Assembly: GCA_014885115.2 (NCBI GenBank)
Contig: WKLE02000399.1
Span: 1-31,286, forward strand
DNA from: Asterionellopsis glacialis
Taxonomy: Eukaryota; Bacillariophyta; Plagiogrammaphyceae; Rhaphoneidales; Asterionellopsidaceae
DNA length: 31,286 nucleotides
Reading direction: 5' to 3'
In this document: piece after piece, positions 9,823 to 20,916 of the stretch
Layout: every line of letters starts with the position of its first letter
Numbering within the stretch: position 1 is the stretch's first letter
The notes under the pieces: model-generated
The model's input: the letters and a program-made list of their open reading frames with translations, nothing else
The model's database searches: none
Told to the model about the DNA's origin: nothing
Position numbers and translations under genes: made by a program

Positions 9823-12199
9823 ATGGAAGATGTCATGACAATAACTCCCTTGGGGAGTGGACAAGAAGTTGGTCGATCATGTCATGTATTAGAATTTCGT
9901 GGTATGACAATATTGTTGGATTGCGGTATCCATCCTGGATATGATGGGATGAATGGATTGCCGTTTTTAGATTTGGTCCAACCTGAAGAAATTGATATAT
10001 GTTTAATTACACATTTTCATTTGGATCATGCTGCTAGTTTACCGTATTTGACGGAACGGACAGGATTCCGTGGGCGGATCTTCATGACACACCCCACCAA
10101 GGCAGTGCTTAGATTGTTGCTGGGTGACTACCTACGTTTGTTACAAATGAAAAATGCTAAGTCAGAAGATATGTTATATACCGAATCCGAGTTACAATCA
10201 TGCGTCGATAAAATTGAATTGATTGACTTCCATCAAACCATGTCCGTGGGTGGATTATCATTTTACGCCTTGAATGCAGGTCATGTATTGGGCGCGTGTA
10301 TGTTTTGGCTGGACATTGGTGGGAGGACCTTGTTATATACAGGTGATTACAGTATGGAAGATGATCGTCATTTGATGGCAGCTGAAATACCAGCACGTAA
10401 ACCTGATGTATTAATGGTAGAATCAACCTATGGTGTACAAGTTCATGCAAGTCGCGCCGAACGTGAAGCACGATTTACAGGAACCGTGGAACGTGTCGTG
10501 ACTCGTGGGGGGCGGTGCCTAATCCCTGTCTTTGCGCTTGGACGTGCACAGGTACGTTGTCTATTGGAATTACATTTTTGCGAGCTTGCGTGTGTTTTGT
10601 TTTCCGCAACGAAGAGTTACATGCCTATTGTTTAATTTTCACTTTGATTAACACCCTTTTGTAAACCTGCTTCCCAACTGACTTTCCCATACCCCCACTC
10701 CTTTTCAGGAATTGCTATTGATTTTAGATGAATATTGGCAAGCTAATCCACATTTACAAAATATACCCATTTGGTATGCAAGTAAATTAGCATCGAGAGC
10801 TTTGCGAGTGTATCAAACATATGCCAACATGATGAATGCACGCATCCGTGCACAGATGGATATCAGCAATCCCTTCAGTTTTAATTTTATTCAAAATTTA
10901 AAGTCTATTGATGTGAATAGTTTTGATGATTCAGGACCGTCTGTAGTATTTGCATCACCTGGTATGTTACAGAGTGGAGTATCACGACAATTATTCGATC
11001 GATGGGCATCAGACCCAAAGAATGGTGTTTTGATTGCGGGATATGCAGTCGAACATACCTTGGCGAAAGAAATTTTAAACCAACCCAAGGAAGTTGTAAC
11101 TCTGGAGGGTAGACGACAACCTTTGAATGCATTAGTTGATTATGTCAGTTTTTCAGCACATGTTGACTTTGTACAGAATAGATCTTTTATTACATCGGTC
11201 GATCCTAAGCATATCATATTGGTACACGGACAAAAGGATGAAATGGGGCGATTGAAAAAGGCATTGCTGGTACAATACCGTCAAATTCCAGAAAACAAAC
11301 GACCCACGATCACCATGCCACCTAACAAACAAGAGGTAAAATTGAAATTTGCACGTCGACGATCAGCGAAAGTTATGGGAACACTGGCTGACCGCGAAGC
11401 AGAACCACAAGAAGGCGAAGAGGTTGGTGGTATTTTAGTGACACACAACTTCCATTCTAAAATCGTATCACCGACAGACTTATCAACCTATACACCATTA
11501 CGAGTTGGATCGGTATCATCGAAATTACATGTACCCTACGCTGGTCCAGTCCACACACTCAAGTTATTCTTAACAGAAATGTTCATGGGAATAACAGAAG
11601 TTGAAGATGATGAAGAAGAGGGAGTTGATGATGGACCGATTACTACCTTTGGTTTGCAAGATGATCAAGTGAAGGTTACGGTAGGGAAAACAAGAGGTGT
11701 AGCAACTGTTGCATGGGAGGCAAGTCCCGTAGGTGATGTAATTGCGGATGCCGTTGTTGCATTGCTTATGCACGCACAAAGTAGTACAGCATCTATCAGA
11801 TTATCAAGTAAACCATGTCGTCATCCTCGCAGTGATGAAGAACCTGATGCCAAAAAACCACGCGAAGACGATAAAGAAGATAACGACGAAAAAATTGATA
11901 CGACAACAGCAAGTAGGCTACGACTTGTCTTTGATACGTTACGTGATCAATTTGAAAACGTTGAAGCTGTATATGAGGGTAATTCAGGTACCTATGAAAT
12001 TACAACAGACGCAGGTTTGGAGTCTGGATCTCCACCGGGGGAGGAGAAAGTACTTATTTGTACGGCCAATGTTGTCTTTGATGACAGCAATGGCAATAAT
12101 GCCAAGATTCAAGTCGAATGTCCAGACAAGAAAGTAGCAACCAATGTACAAGAATGTTTGCGAAACTTGGCAATTGCGGCTGCACCGCTCAAGAGTTAA
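9823..12199 (+). CDS. CPSF3: Cleavage and polyadenylation specificity factor subunit 73, the 3'-end pre-mRNA endonuclease
   Basis: Exon 1 is 9823-10551 and exon 2 is 10709-12199, with a phase-0 intron (GTACGT to TTTTCAG); 739 aa. The metallo-beta-lactamase core carries HFHLDH (residues 64-69), AGHVLGA (His154) and YTGDYS (Asp175), which bind the two zinc ions, followed by MVESTYG. The intron splits the conserved [20 protein letters not shown]. The beta-CASP part follows, with [35 protein letters not shown] and [10 protein letters not shown]. The last ~280 residues correspond to the CPSF73 C-terminal domain, with acidic low-complexity inserts ([13 protein letters not shown]). Human CPSF73 is 684 aa, so this copy is somewhat longer. 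The protein cuts pre-mRNA before poly(A) addition in the nucleus. The identity is clear from near collinear similarity to animal CPSF73, which excludes CPSF100 (catalytic residues lost) and makes Integrator INTS11 less likely. Confidence 0.96.
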
Positions 12200-12283
12200 A
12201 AACGAAAGAAAGATATTACACTTCGTATTTAAACTTATATAGAGTTAGCTTGGTCTCTTTGCTTGTCGAATAAAACTACTGCT

Positions 12284-14910
12284 TCATTGAAAAAGTTCTG
12301 CTCGTTTTTCTTCATGAGCTAAAAAGTTGTAAAATTTATCTGGCAAAGGAATTGATGCCGAAACCATTACCTTATCACCATTGTTTTCTTTGGACAAATA
12401 TAGCATGCCATTACCATATTTTTCAGGAGAATCATCGTCCAATGCGTCCCATTCTTTTCTACCAATTTCAGTATTGTAATATGGATGTTCCAAAGCAACT
12501 TTGTTGGAACACAGCATTAAACCACGCTCTCGAAGTGACATAGCATCACCTCCTCCATCATACTCTAAATCACCCACAAGTGGACATTCACAAACCCAAG
12601 CCTGGCACAAAATGAAACACGCATGAACAAGCAAGCCAAATTATTAGGATTAACATGATGTTGACACTGCCGAATAACATAATATAGTACCACGTTCAAG
12701 TCAGACATACAACGTAGTTTGTATCCTTTGTTAGGACTTGCTTTACTCACCATATGACGTCGAATTTGATGGTATCTTCCCGTTTTGGGTTTAACCTGAA
12801 CAAGAGTCAAATATCCATCTTTAGCTTTCAATGATTTGGAGTATTTCATCGCTTTCCATACAGATACTGCCTCTTTCTCTTCCAGGGTGAAGTCAATAAC
12901 TTGCCACTGTTTTTCTTTATCATTTTTATCATTGTTTTCCATATCACCCTGGATTGAACAATCTACATCTACACCCATATTCTTTGCATCTACAGATGAT
13001 ATGGATGTTTGTTGCGGTTCGTCTGGTATGCCATTGACAATCGCATGGTATGTTTTCTTCACCTTGCGTTCTACAAATTGTCGTGTCATATCTGTCATGG
13101 CGGGTTTCGTCTTTGCCACCAAGAGCTATCAATATAAACGCGGAAGAAGATCGAAAAGTACAAAGAAACGAGACGGAAAAAAAGGCAAAACACAAGAGGC
13201 GACAATAAAGGTAAGTTGGAAAATCATCATGTGTAGCACAGGATGCAAGTATATAAGTATCGCCACCCTCTCTAGTGCTTGTTTGCTTACCAATCCCGAC
13301 TTAATCGTACAAATAAAAATATGTTGAAATTAAAAGAAAAAGAATAAGAATGGTAATGAATTCGGATTTTGCAGCTATTCCATACTCCATCGCATACCAA
13401 CTGCATTCAATATATGATAGTTACTTACTGTTGGTTTATCAAGACGATGTACTGTCTGGGGTCGACGTAAAACAGCATACGTCCCCTTAGAGGGAGGCGT
13501 AATGACAAAGGGAAGAGCAGATCGGATTGTCATAATTCCATGACCAGCATTACGGTGACTATATACAACGACACCCGCGGGTTTGTTCACTGAACGGAAT
13601 GAATAACAAAGATACGAAAATAGAATTCATTTTGAACCAAGATTAGCAATTTGGAGCATACACGTGTTACCTATCAAATTTCAATAGAGAGCGGCAAAGA
13701 TGCAGAACTAGGATACATCGTGACTTACCTATAGCAAAATGATCATCTTCGTATACTATTGGCAAATCAAATGGTGGCTTTTTGTAATTCATGACAGGAT
13801 AAGACCCACTTCCCATTCGTACTTGTTTCCCAATAACGTCTGATCATTATAGTTTTACCACCATTATATCAAAGTAGGATAAAATTAGCATAAATTTGAG
13901 TTTTGCTGTTTTTTATATTTGACTGGTTGCAGTCGTCAGGTATGAAAACTACCTGTTATAACACATACAATACTGTACGTACCTCCTGGATAGACGCGGT
14001 CACCAACACGACCAACTATACACTCATTTGAATTAAATTCTATTGAAGTGTCGCTATCACATATATTGGTCGATTCGGCATCATTATCTAAAGTGTTTTG
14101 ATTTCTATGGATCAAAATTTGTCCTTTTCTGTGTAGTTCAACATCACAGTGTTCCCCATCGTACAATATATAGCATTGTGATACATGCAGGATGCGTAAA
14201 GAGAAAGAGGTTAGATCAGTTGGAATCATGTGTAAGGTGTGTATGCTAGCAAATAGTTTTACCCCGTACGAGAATCATCCTTTAAATACAATGTGACATC
14301 AAGACCACAAACAAACTCTTACGAATGAAAAAATAGCCACGCCCATTCATCCAAATATCTTCTTTAAAAACGAAATAACATACCGACATGCTTTTCGGGC
14401 TCTAGATTGGGATGGATATTCGATCGGATCTAAGAGCATAAGTGCTACTGGCAGTGTTACATTGATATCTTGTAAGCCCAAACGATTTTCATCAACATCA
14501 TCAAGTGCAGAATTTTGCAAATTAAATTTAGAAGGTGTTTGATATGTCTGTACGACAAAGAATCCATCACTTTTACCAGGTGATAATATGATTTCATCAT
14601 CTTGAATTTCTTTTTCGTCAGTGTCATTATCTAAATGCAGTCCATCTTCTTCCTCTTCATAATTCTCTAACGATATCAAATTACTATCTTCCTCTTTTTT
14701 GGAATTATCATCAAAAGGATCGTTCGGTTTTACAATGGATTGCAAATCTGTTTGGCCATTCTGCTCAACGGAAGATGACAATAAACAAACACGATTCTTT
14801 CGACAGACTTTAAAATTATTAGTTTGACTTGTACACAACCATGCGAAGGATGACGCCGGTATCACAACAATCCATAAAAGCACCTTCAGAATATTATTTT
14901 TTAAGCCCAT
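12284..14910 (-). CDS. S4-domain RNA pseudouridine synthase, probably plastid-targeted; seven exons including a 9-nt microexon
   Basis: Exons on the minus strand are 14910-14384, 14128-13983, 13839-13729, 13589-13429, 13299-13291, 13125-12751 and 12601-12284. All introns are GT-AG and phases are consistent throughout; 548 aa. The N-terminus is a signal peptide (LLWIVVIPASSFAW) whose ASSFAW resembles the diatom ASAFAP plastid-import motif. An acidic linker follows. An S4-type RNA-binding segment (SQSRARKACRKGQILIHR) is created exactly by the exon 1/2 junction. The catalytic domain begins DDHFAIVNKPAGVVVYS, has catalytic Asp312 in HRLDKPT, then SGL from the microexon, then LLVAKT, and ends with TGRYHQIRRHM and AWVCECPLVGD. 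Members isomerise specific uridines in rRNA or tRNA. Placement is in the RsuA/RluA-type superfamily; the target site cannot be inferred. Stop codons of this gene and CPSF73 are 84 bp apart, tail to tail. Confidence 0.9.
13291..13299 (-). other. Nine-nucleotide microexon of the pseudouridine synthase gene
   Basis: On the minus strand TCGGGATTG (Ser-Gly-Leu) is flanked upstream by a T-rich tract ending ATTAAG and downstream by GTAAGC. It sits between a 129-nt intron (13428-13300) and a 165-nt intron (13290-13126). Without it the protein would read HRLDKPT-LLVAK and lose the conserved SGL after the catalytic Asp. With it the family motif HRLDKPTSGLLLVAK is complete and phase is kept. Confidence 0.87.
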
Positions 14911-16948
14911 GTTTAAAGTTTTCTATAGATTTTTTTCTAAACTTTAGGAGACTCCAGAGTATAACGACCGCCTGGCGATTGTGGAAATTGCCACTTCTTT
15001 TCTCTCTTCGAGAAGGCGATTGTGTCTCTTGAAAGATGCATAAACACTGAGATGAGATGTGTTAAGGAAAAGATGAAAAAGAAAAATTAGGGATCGAGGA
15101 TGATGTTCAGTTGTGTTTGGATGGCAACCTCACGGAATGTCAAGCTGGGGATGTCTGTCCGCACCCGATCCTCTTATTCCGGGGAGTGGTGAAAGTGGCG
15201 TGACAACCTTAAAATTGTTGTTTTCCCTCTCATCCTCCTCAGAAGGAACATCCAAAAGTTACCTTCTGGGGTGAAAACAGATTAGAAACGTTCTTACATG
15301 CTACCCATTTATCATATTATTGAACGAAATCTACTTGGAAACGATCGGAACCTGAATATATTTCATGTGATTCACTAAAATTTGCTAATTATCACTTTTT
15401 ACGTGTAAAATTACACGCCTTGACTCCAGTATAATCGTTTCCTGGTAAATTTTGCACAAGAATGTATGAGTTTTACAACCTAACTAAAGGTGCTTCTATC
15501 TATCATTAACCTTGTTAATAATTTGAAGTACCAGAAGAGTCAAAATAATAGGCAAGGTCTCCTCATCATCGTCCATCAATTCCAGTTTCTCAACATATAT
15601 GGTCTGTAAGCCACATCACAGAATCCCTCATGACTCATGACTCCCTCTTTACCACTTTCCAACTGGACATTGCATTTCTCGCTTTTCTCTAATTCCATTT
15701 CATACTCCATGCTCAGTATTTCATTTTGATCATTTTCATAAGGGGAATATAAGAATATTTGTTAACAAATGCAACAACTCTACACATGGTGATAATCAGT
15801 TGAAATGGAAGCAGAAGATCCAGATGGCAAAGCATACTATAACTCTATTGCATTGCACTCATTGTGGCATTGTTTGTTATATCCACTTGTCTGCAATTTG
15901 TTTTGATTGAGATTGTTTGGGAGAACAAAAACCCAAGACCTTGAATATATTATGTGAATTCACATAAGAATGAGCACTCTGGTACTGATTGTACGAGAGC
16001 CATTTCTAAAAAGCATGTGTTGTTGGGGACAAATTTCTACAGGTAGGTTCTACAGAGTTTCACCTCCTGTTAATTTATGCCTCCTTAGGTACTGCAGATC
16101 AAGAGTTCTTTGTGGTAAGCATCATCATGACAAGAAGCAATGATGGATTCATCATCCTGGAAATGATGTTGGTGAGGAGTCTTGGACCAAGCATTCCAAA
16201 AATCATCACGGATGATGCAATTTATGTCAGCCTGAGTTCAGGGTCAAGATCAACTTGACGAATATTGGTGCGTTGGAGAACAGATACTGGTGGAGGATAC
16301 ACCGTTACTTTCAGAGATAAGGATGGGGAGAGGGGGAGGGGGGGGATTGTTTTGGTAATATGGTAGGCATTGTGTGGAAGGAAGAGAGAGGAGAGTGGTG
16401 ACAATGTAGTGGAGGAAGGTGAGAGGCTGATTGTTCTATAAAGTAGTAGGTGTTGCGTGGGTTTTGTACATGATGTGCTGGGTGGAGGGGGGTACTCAAA
16501 AAGGCATCTTCAGCAAATTAGGTTCACGCCGGATATGCTCCGGCTCTCGTAGAATATGACCTGCTTTTCACCAACGATTGCTAGGGAGTGGGTAAACACA
16601 GACGTCAGTATCATACTCGTACAAACATCACCTCACATCAGACTTAGACCAATCAGATTCGTTCGCTTCTGAGGCAGATATTTTTGTGACCACGGAAGCT
16701 GAAGTGAGAACAAATACCTGGTAGGTCCTATCGTCGTTCTCTTTCTTCTGCAATACAACAGCATATCACTTCGACAGGGAATCTCATCAAAGGGGACAAG
16801 ACACTATATCGCAATCTTTCGTGATACATTCTCATCTACAAAATTCATACATTGCTAATATTTGTGGTACATTTGTTTTAGTGTACTTCTTTGATATCTA
16901 CATTTTTTACATTTGTTTTGTTTACAACCATCAGATCTTTCTTTCAAA
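14911..16948. other. Two-kilobase intergenic region; no gene recognised
   Basis: This is the 5' flank of both the pseudouridine synthase (-) and the oxidoreductase (+). I see no ORF with protein-like composition and no recognisable tRNA or snRNA. Notable small items are a perfect palindrome CGTGTAA-AA-TTACACG at 15402-15417, a G-rich purine tract at about 16325-16347, and ACCTGGTAGGTCCTA at 16718-16732, a copy of the GGTAC/TAGGTCC word class about 220 bp before the oxidoreductase start. Confidence 0.45.
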
Positions 16949-18374
16949 ATGAGTGATGCTGACAACAAAGTAAATGTGCTCATGGTTGGGACAGGCGAGT
17001 ACACCACTGGTTACGTGGGCGGTACAAAAGCTGATAGCGATAAGGGTGCTGGAGTTGTTGCATTGACGATGTTTGATTTTCGTCGAAGAAACAAAGTTGA
17101 TCGAGTTGGCATGTGTGGTGTAAATGTAAGTAGATTTTTTGTTTTCTTTTTGTGGCGAAGCTGCATTAAGGAATTGGTGGAATATATATTTTTTCTGTAT
17201 TATGAAAATCATCACTCCTGAAAACAAATCACTGATTCTTGGTTTATTTGTGTATCTCTCATCTTTTTTCCTTTTTCAGGGAAAGAAGTTTCCTGGTATC
17301 CGTAATCACATGCAACAGAACATTGGTGATGTCTATGATGATATGGACCTTACATGTGATACATTTCCTGGAGATGATGAAGTAGATCCCGAAGCTTATG
17401 TCAATGCTGCTGCAACATACAAAGAAGGTGATGTAGCTATCGTTTTTACTCCTGATGATACTCATTTTTCTATTGCGTTGGAATGCATCAATCGCGGAAT
17501 GCACGTAATGGTGACAAAACCTATTGTTCAGACATTGGAACACCATCAAACATTGATGAAGGCAGCGAAAGAAAAGGGCGTATTGGTAGCTGTTGAAGTT
17601 CATAAACGTCTTGATCCCTTTTACGCAGATGCACGTGATCGTGCTAGGTCCCAATTAGGAAACTTCCAATATTTGTATGCTTACATGTCTCAACCTAAAC
17701 ATCAACTTGATACATTCAAGGCATGGGCTGGTAAGTCATCTGATATTTCCTATTATCTCAATTCCCACCATATCGATTTTTCAGAATGGACCTTGGCAGA
17801 CATTGCTCGTCCTGTACGCGTTACAGCTACATCGTCGACGGGTGTCGCAAAAGAACGTGATATTGATACAGAAGATTCCATTACCTTAACAGTCCAATGG
17901 GAAAATCTTAATGATAAGTCTTTGGGGTGTGCTGTGTACACTTCATCATGGGTAGCACCCAAGAGTGATGTACACTCACAGCAGCGTTTCTTTTACATGG
18001 GAGCCAAGGGTGAGATCAACGTGGATCAAGCCCATCGTGGATGTACGGTAGCAACGGATGATGCGTCATTTGCTTCTGTTAATCCACTCTTTATGAAATA
18101 CACCCCGACGAATGGGAAGTTTTCAGGTCAAAGCAGTTATGGTGTGAAGAGTTTTGAAAACTTTGTTGATGCTTGTAGGGCAATCAATGCTGGTGCTGCC
18201 ACACCTACAGACTACGATGATGGATCAATCGCAACCGTCAACACGACTGTGCAAGGAACTGCTATTTTGGAAGCTGGCAGGAGGAGTCTCGATAGTGACG
18301 GCCAACCGATGGATCTCATCTATGAAAGTGAAGATGCTCATGAACCTATCAGTATCCAACCTCATGTATTTTAA
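16949..18374 (+). CDS. Gfo/Idh/MocA-family NAD(P)-dependent oxidoreductase, D-galacturonate reductase-like
   Basis: Exon 1 is 16949-17125 and exon 2 is 17280-18374. The intron is phase 0, from GTAAGT to a T-rich tract and TTTCAG; 423 aa. The N-terminus [18 protein letters not shown] is the Rossmann dinucleotide-binding turn. It is followed by [29 protein letters not shown] across the splice. [27 protein letters not shown] is the classic Gfo/Idh/MocA segment with the catalytic-region Lys-Pro (TKP). [33 protein letters not shown] and [10 protein letters not shown] form the substrate-side domain. The GTGEYTTG and NSHHIDF phrasing matches proteins annotated as D-galacturonate reductase in fungi, as far as I recall. 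The fold is secure but the substrate is an inference. No signal peptide is visible, so it is probably cytosolic. The ATG at 16949 follows CAAA and is the first start of the matching frame. Confidence 0.88.
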
Positions 18375-18612
18375 GTTGGTTAGACTTCTGCATGTTGCGA
18401 ACAGAAGTTGACTGGGTGATACGGAAAATGGTATGAAAAACCAATGGATATACAAGTTACATCAATAATTTGATAATGGTAATATAAGAATTACAATAAC
18501 TGTTGATAGGTCCGTTCATTCTATTTGAACTCCAATTCTCCACTTGCTTTTATATTTTTTTAAAATTAATGAAGCCGCTTTTTTCTATATTGCTTTCAGA
18601 AATGTCATTGCT

Positions 18613-19232
18613 TTACTTATGCCCTGGTGGAGGCGGTGGAGGCATACCACGCTGAGGAGATGGTGCCATACCTCCATGGTTTGGTGGGGGTCGACGTGCA
18701 TTATAGCCATCCGACGGTGGTCCAGTTGGTGGAGGAGCTCCATATCCCACAGATGGAGGTGCACCGGGTGGAGGGGATTCGTATCCTCCAGAGTGTAGGG
18801 CACCTGGAAGAGGGGGGGCATATCCACCACCAGGTGGTCGATCGGCGGGAGGAGACGCACCGTATCCACTACCTGATGGTGGACCAGCAGAGGGTGGTGC
18901 TCCAAGAGGCGGACCTCCGGATGGTGGACCAACAGGAGGAGGAGCTCCGTATCCGCTGCTAGAATATATGAAGATTGGCTATGGTGGAACTACAGTACTA
19001 GGTTTCCAAGTACAGGGATATGTAGTCCTTCAGATGATAAAAAAGAAGTTCGATACCAAAATAATGTGATATACGAGTACTGTAGACGATTGAATATTAG
19101 TAGATTCTCCTTCAATAGTCTTCTCAATCGTGGCTGCAGTTGCTGTGGTTGTAGTTGCAATTGTAGTTGTAGCTGTGATGGTGGTGTCAATTCTACTCCG
19201 CGTATCGCACTAACTACTAACCATGGCAGCAT
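18613..19232 (-). CDS. Tentative Pro/Gly/Tyr-rich low-complexity protein, two exons
   Basis: The exon with the best composition is 18958-18613 on the minus strand. It is an open frame of about 115 codons made of GYGAPPP, GPPSGGPP and GAPPSVGYG-like units, ending MPPPPPPGHK before a stop. It has no ATG but is preceded by a splice acceptor (ATTCTAG, 18960-18959). A phase-compatible first exon is 19232-19081, starting MLPWLVVSAIRG and rich in alternating Gln/Leu, with donor GT at 19080-19079; the model gives 165 aa. Because the DNA is a GGTGGA-like repeat, other frames on both strands are also open, so strand and exon 1 are uncertain. PGY-rich disordered tails occur in RNA-binding and condensate proteins; no function is proposed. 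The gene ends tail to tail with the oxidoreductase, 238 bp apart. Confidence 0.42.
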
Positions 19233-19562
19233 CTCTGTTCACTTCTTGTTTCTGCTGCTTTCAAGTTCACAACTGTTGCTACTCTAGAACTGTTGACGAA
19301 CAAAGGGAGAAGAGAGAATTGAGTACGTGTACCAGGTAGCAGTTTTGATTGTCTTGGTGTTGAACACGCATCCTCATTCCCTTCATAGCAACGTCAAGCC
19401 TGCTACAATTTGTCTTCAATATGTCACGATCTTAGGTTGAAAAGCTGTATCTGTGCAAAAGCCAGGACAATTAGAGGGAATATGTGCGTGATGGACAAAA
19501 AGTATCATCTAAATATTGTTAAAAAGTTAGTGCTGTATGTATTATATTGTGTGCTTACTTGC
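19233..19562. other. Short intergenic region between the Pro-rich gene and HCF136
   Basis: No gene is recognised. GTGTACCAGGTAGC at 19327-19340 is another example of the GTACC/GGTA words, about 100 bp upstream of the proposed start of the Pro-rich gene. Confidence 0.4.
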
Positions 19563-20916
19563 TTAGCCGGTGTAACGAAGCAAAAGGCCGTTGCTGCCAA
19601 GTGCCCATCCTGAGTTGTTGAATTCCTTAAAGAATTTTACGTTGTAAAGATTTCCAGGGATACTGTTGGCACTCTTGTCGAAAGAGAAGTTCTTTCCGCC
19701 ATCCTTGCTTACGAACATTGTGTTGGATCCACCAACGGCCCATACCTCCTTCTCATCTCTCCAGGCAACATCAGTTAAACCATATCCACCAGTGTTGATC
19801 TTGGCTTCTTGGAAGTCAAAGTCATTACTGGATAAATCAGGATCATTAGGACTAATCAAAAGCTTACCACCATTCAATGTCATCCATAGACCCTTGTGGA
19901 TATCTCCTTCAACGAAACCCATATTTTGAATACGACGAGGTGTACCGCGGTTGTGTGGGACCCAAAAGTCCTGACCAGGTTCCCAGGTAAGGAAGAAGTT
20001 ACCACGTGATGATACAGCCAAATAAGCACCAAGGTCATCACGTACTTGATTAATGATAGAACCAGTGAAGTATGAAGCCCCACTTACACCACTTGAACTG
20101 ACACGGTTAAGTGTGGCATCAATGGTCTCTTTGACTTGTGCCTTCCAGTTGCGTCCTGAATTCTCGGTGACGTAAACAGCACCAGATGATGTCGTCATCT
20201 CAGCCTTGTTAGGTCCCAAGGCAGTAATGGAGGATGGTTCACCAGGAAGTTTGGGTGACAAGGGAATTCTTTCCCATGTCTTTCCAGCATCCTTGGTGTG
20301 AAGAAGAAGAGTAGGCTTTCCGAGAACCCAACCCTCTCCGTCCCTGAAAGAAGCGATGGTGAAACGGTATGTAACCTCTTCTTCGGCATCCAAGTTAGAA
20401 AAGGACCGTGCCTCCCAAGTTAAACCACCATCGTTTGTCTCAGCGAAGGAACCACGTGAACCAACAAGGTATCCATGTTTTTCACTGTGATGGGGAATGC
20501 AATTTTTTTCAAATAGAAACAGACGAAAGAAAAACAGGCATTTGGGTGTCAGTGGTTCCACAATACCTATGCGAAAGGCCGTCTAGGGCGCCATCAAGTT
20601 GATTGCATGTTTTGTATTGCTTGAATCTCATCACCTACCTATCAAAATCAATATCATAAAGAGTATCCTGGAATGGCAAAGGAACAGGAGTCCAGCAAGT
20701 GGAAGCAGCAGCTTCGGCTTCTTGGGGCAAACCGGCAACACCACCAGCTGCTACAGTAGCAAGGGAAGCAGCAGTGGTAGCCGACTTGGTAACGAATGTT
20801 CTGCGATCTTCCTCACCAGAAGACATGTGCAATTTGGTTGAGAAAGCCTGAGAAGGCTGTTGAACAAAGGCAGAAGCCCCGCCAACAACAAAGAAAAGGG
20901 CAGCAGCGAATTTCAT
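19563..20916 (-). CDS. HCF136: Photosystem II stability/assembly factor HCF136, thylakoid lumen
   Basis: Exon 1 is 20916-20639 and exon 2 is 20484-19563. The 154-nt phase-2 intron joins DIDFDS to EKHGYLVGSRGSF; 399 aa, close to the plant protein. Targeting is layered. MKFAAALFFVVGGASAF is an ER signal peptide ending in the diatom ASAF motif with Phe17. A transit segment follows, then a twin-arginine signal (EDRRTFVTK, Arg38-39, hydrophobic stretch, AEA cleavage), which fits Tat import to the lumen. The mature part is a BNR/Ycf48-type propeller: AETNDGGLTWEARSF, LLHTKDAGKTWERI, VYVTENSGRNWKAQ, FVSKDGGKNFSF. HCF136/Ycf48 binds newly made D1 during assembly of the PSII reaction centre. It ends LLRYTG, as the family does. 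Confidence 0.95.

Noticed and set aside
12836..13327. 163-codon plus-strand frame
   Set aside because: It is antisense to exon 6 and the microexon introns of the pseudouridine synthase, which has clear family motifs and consistent splicing on the minus strand.
14911..16948. Possible snRNA or tRNA genes in the long intergenic region
   Set aside because: I looked for tRNA T-loop phrases and for conserved U1, U2, U4, U5 and U6 words and saw none. A covariance-model search would settle it.
18627..18962. Plus-strand frame of 111 codons (MEAVEAYHAEE) and a minus-strand His/Leu-rich frame at 18932-18585
   Set aside because: Both are alternative frames of a GGTGGA-like repeat. The Pro/Gly/Tyr frame has a more natural composition, a splice acceptor and a matching upstream exon.
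19066..19287. Cys-rich plus-strand frame (CSCCGCSCNCSC) resembling a metallothionein
   Set aside because: It is the complement of a CAA/CAG-type Gln/Leu repeat, and the periodic Cys codons follow from the nucleotide repeat. No gene context.
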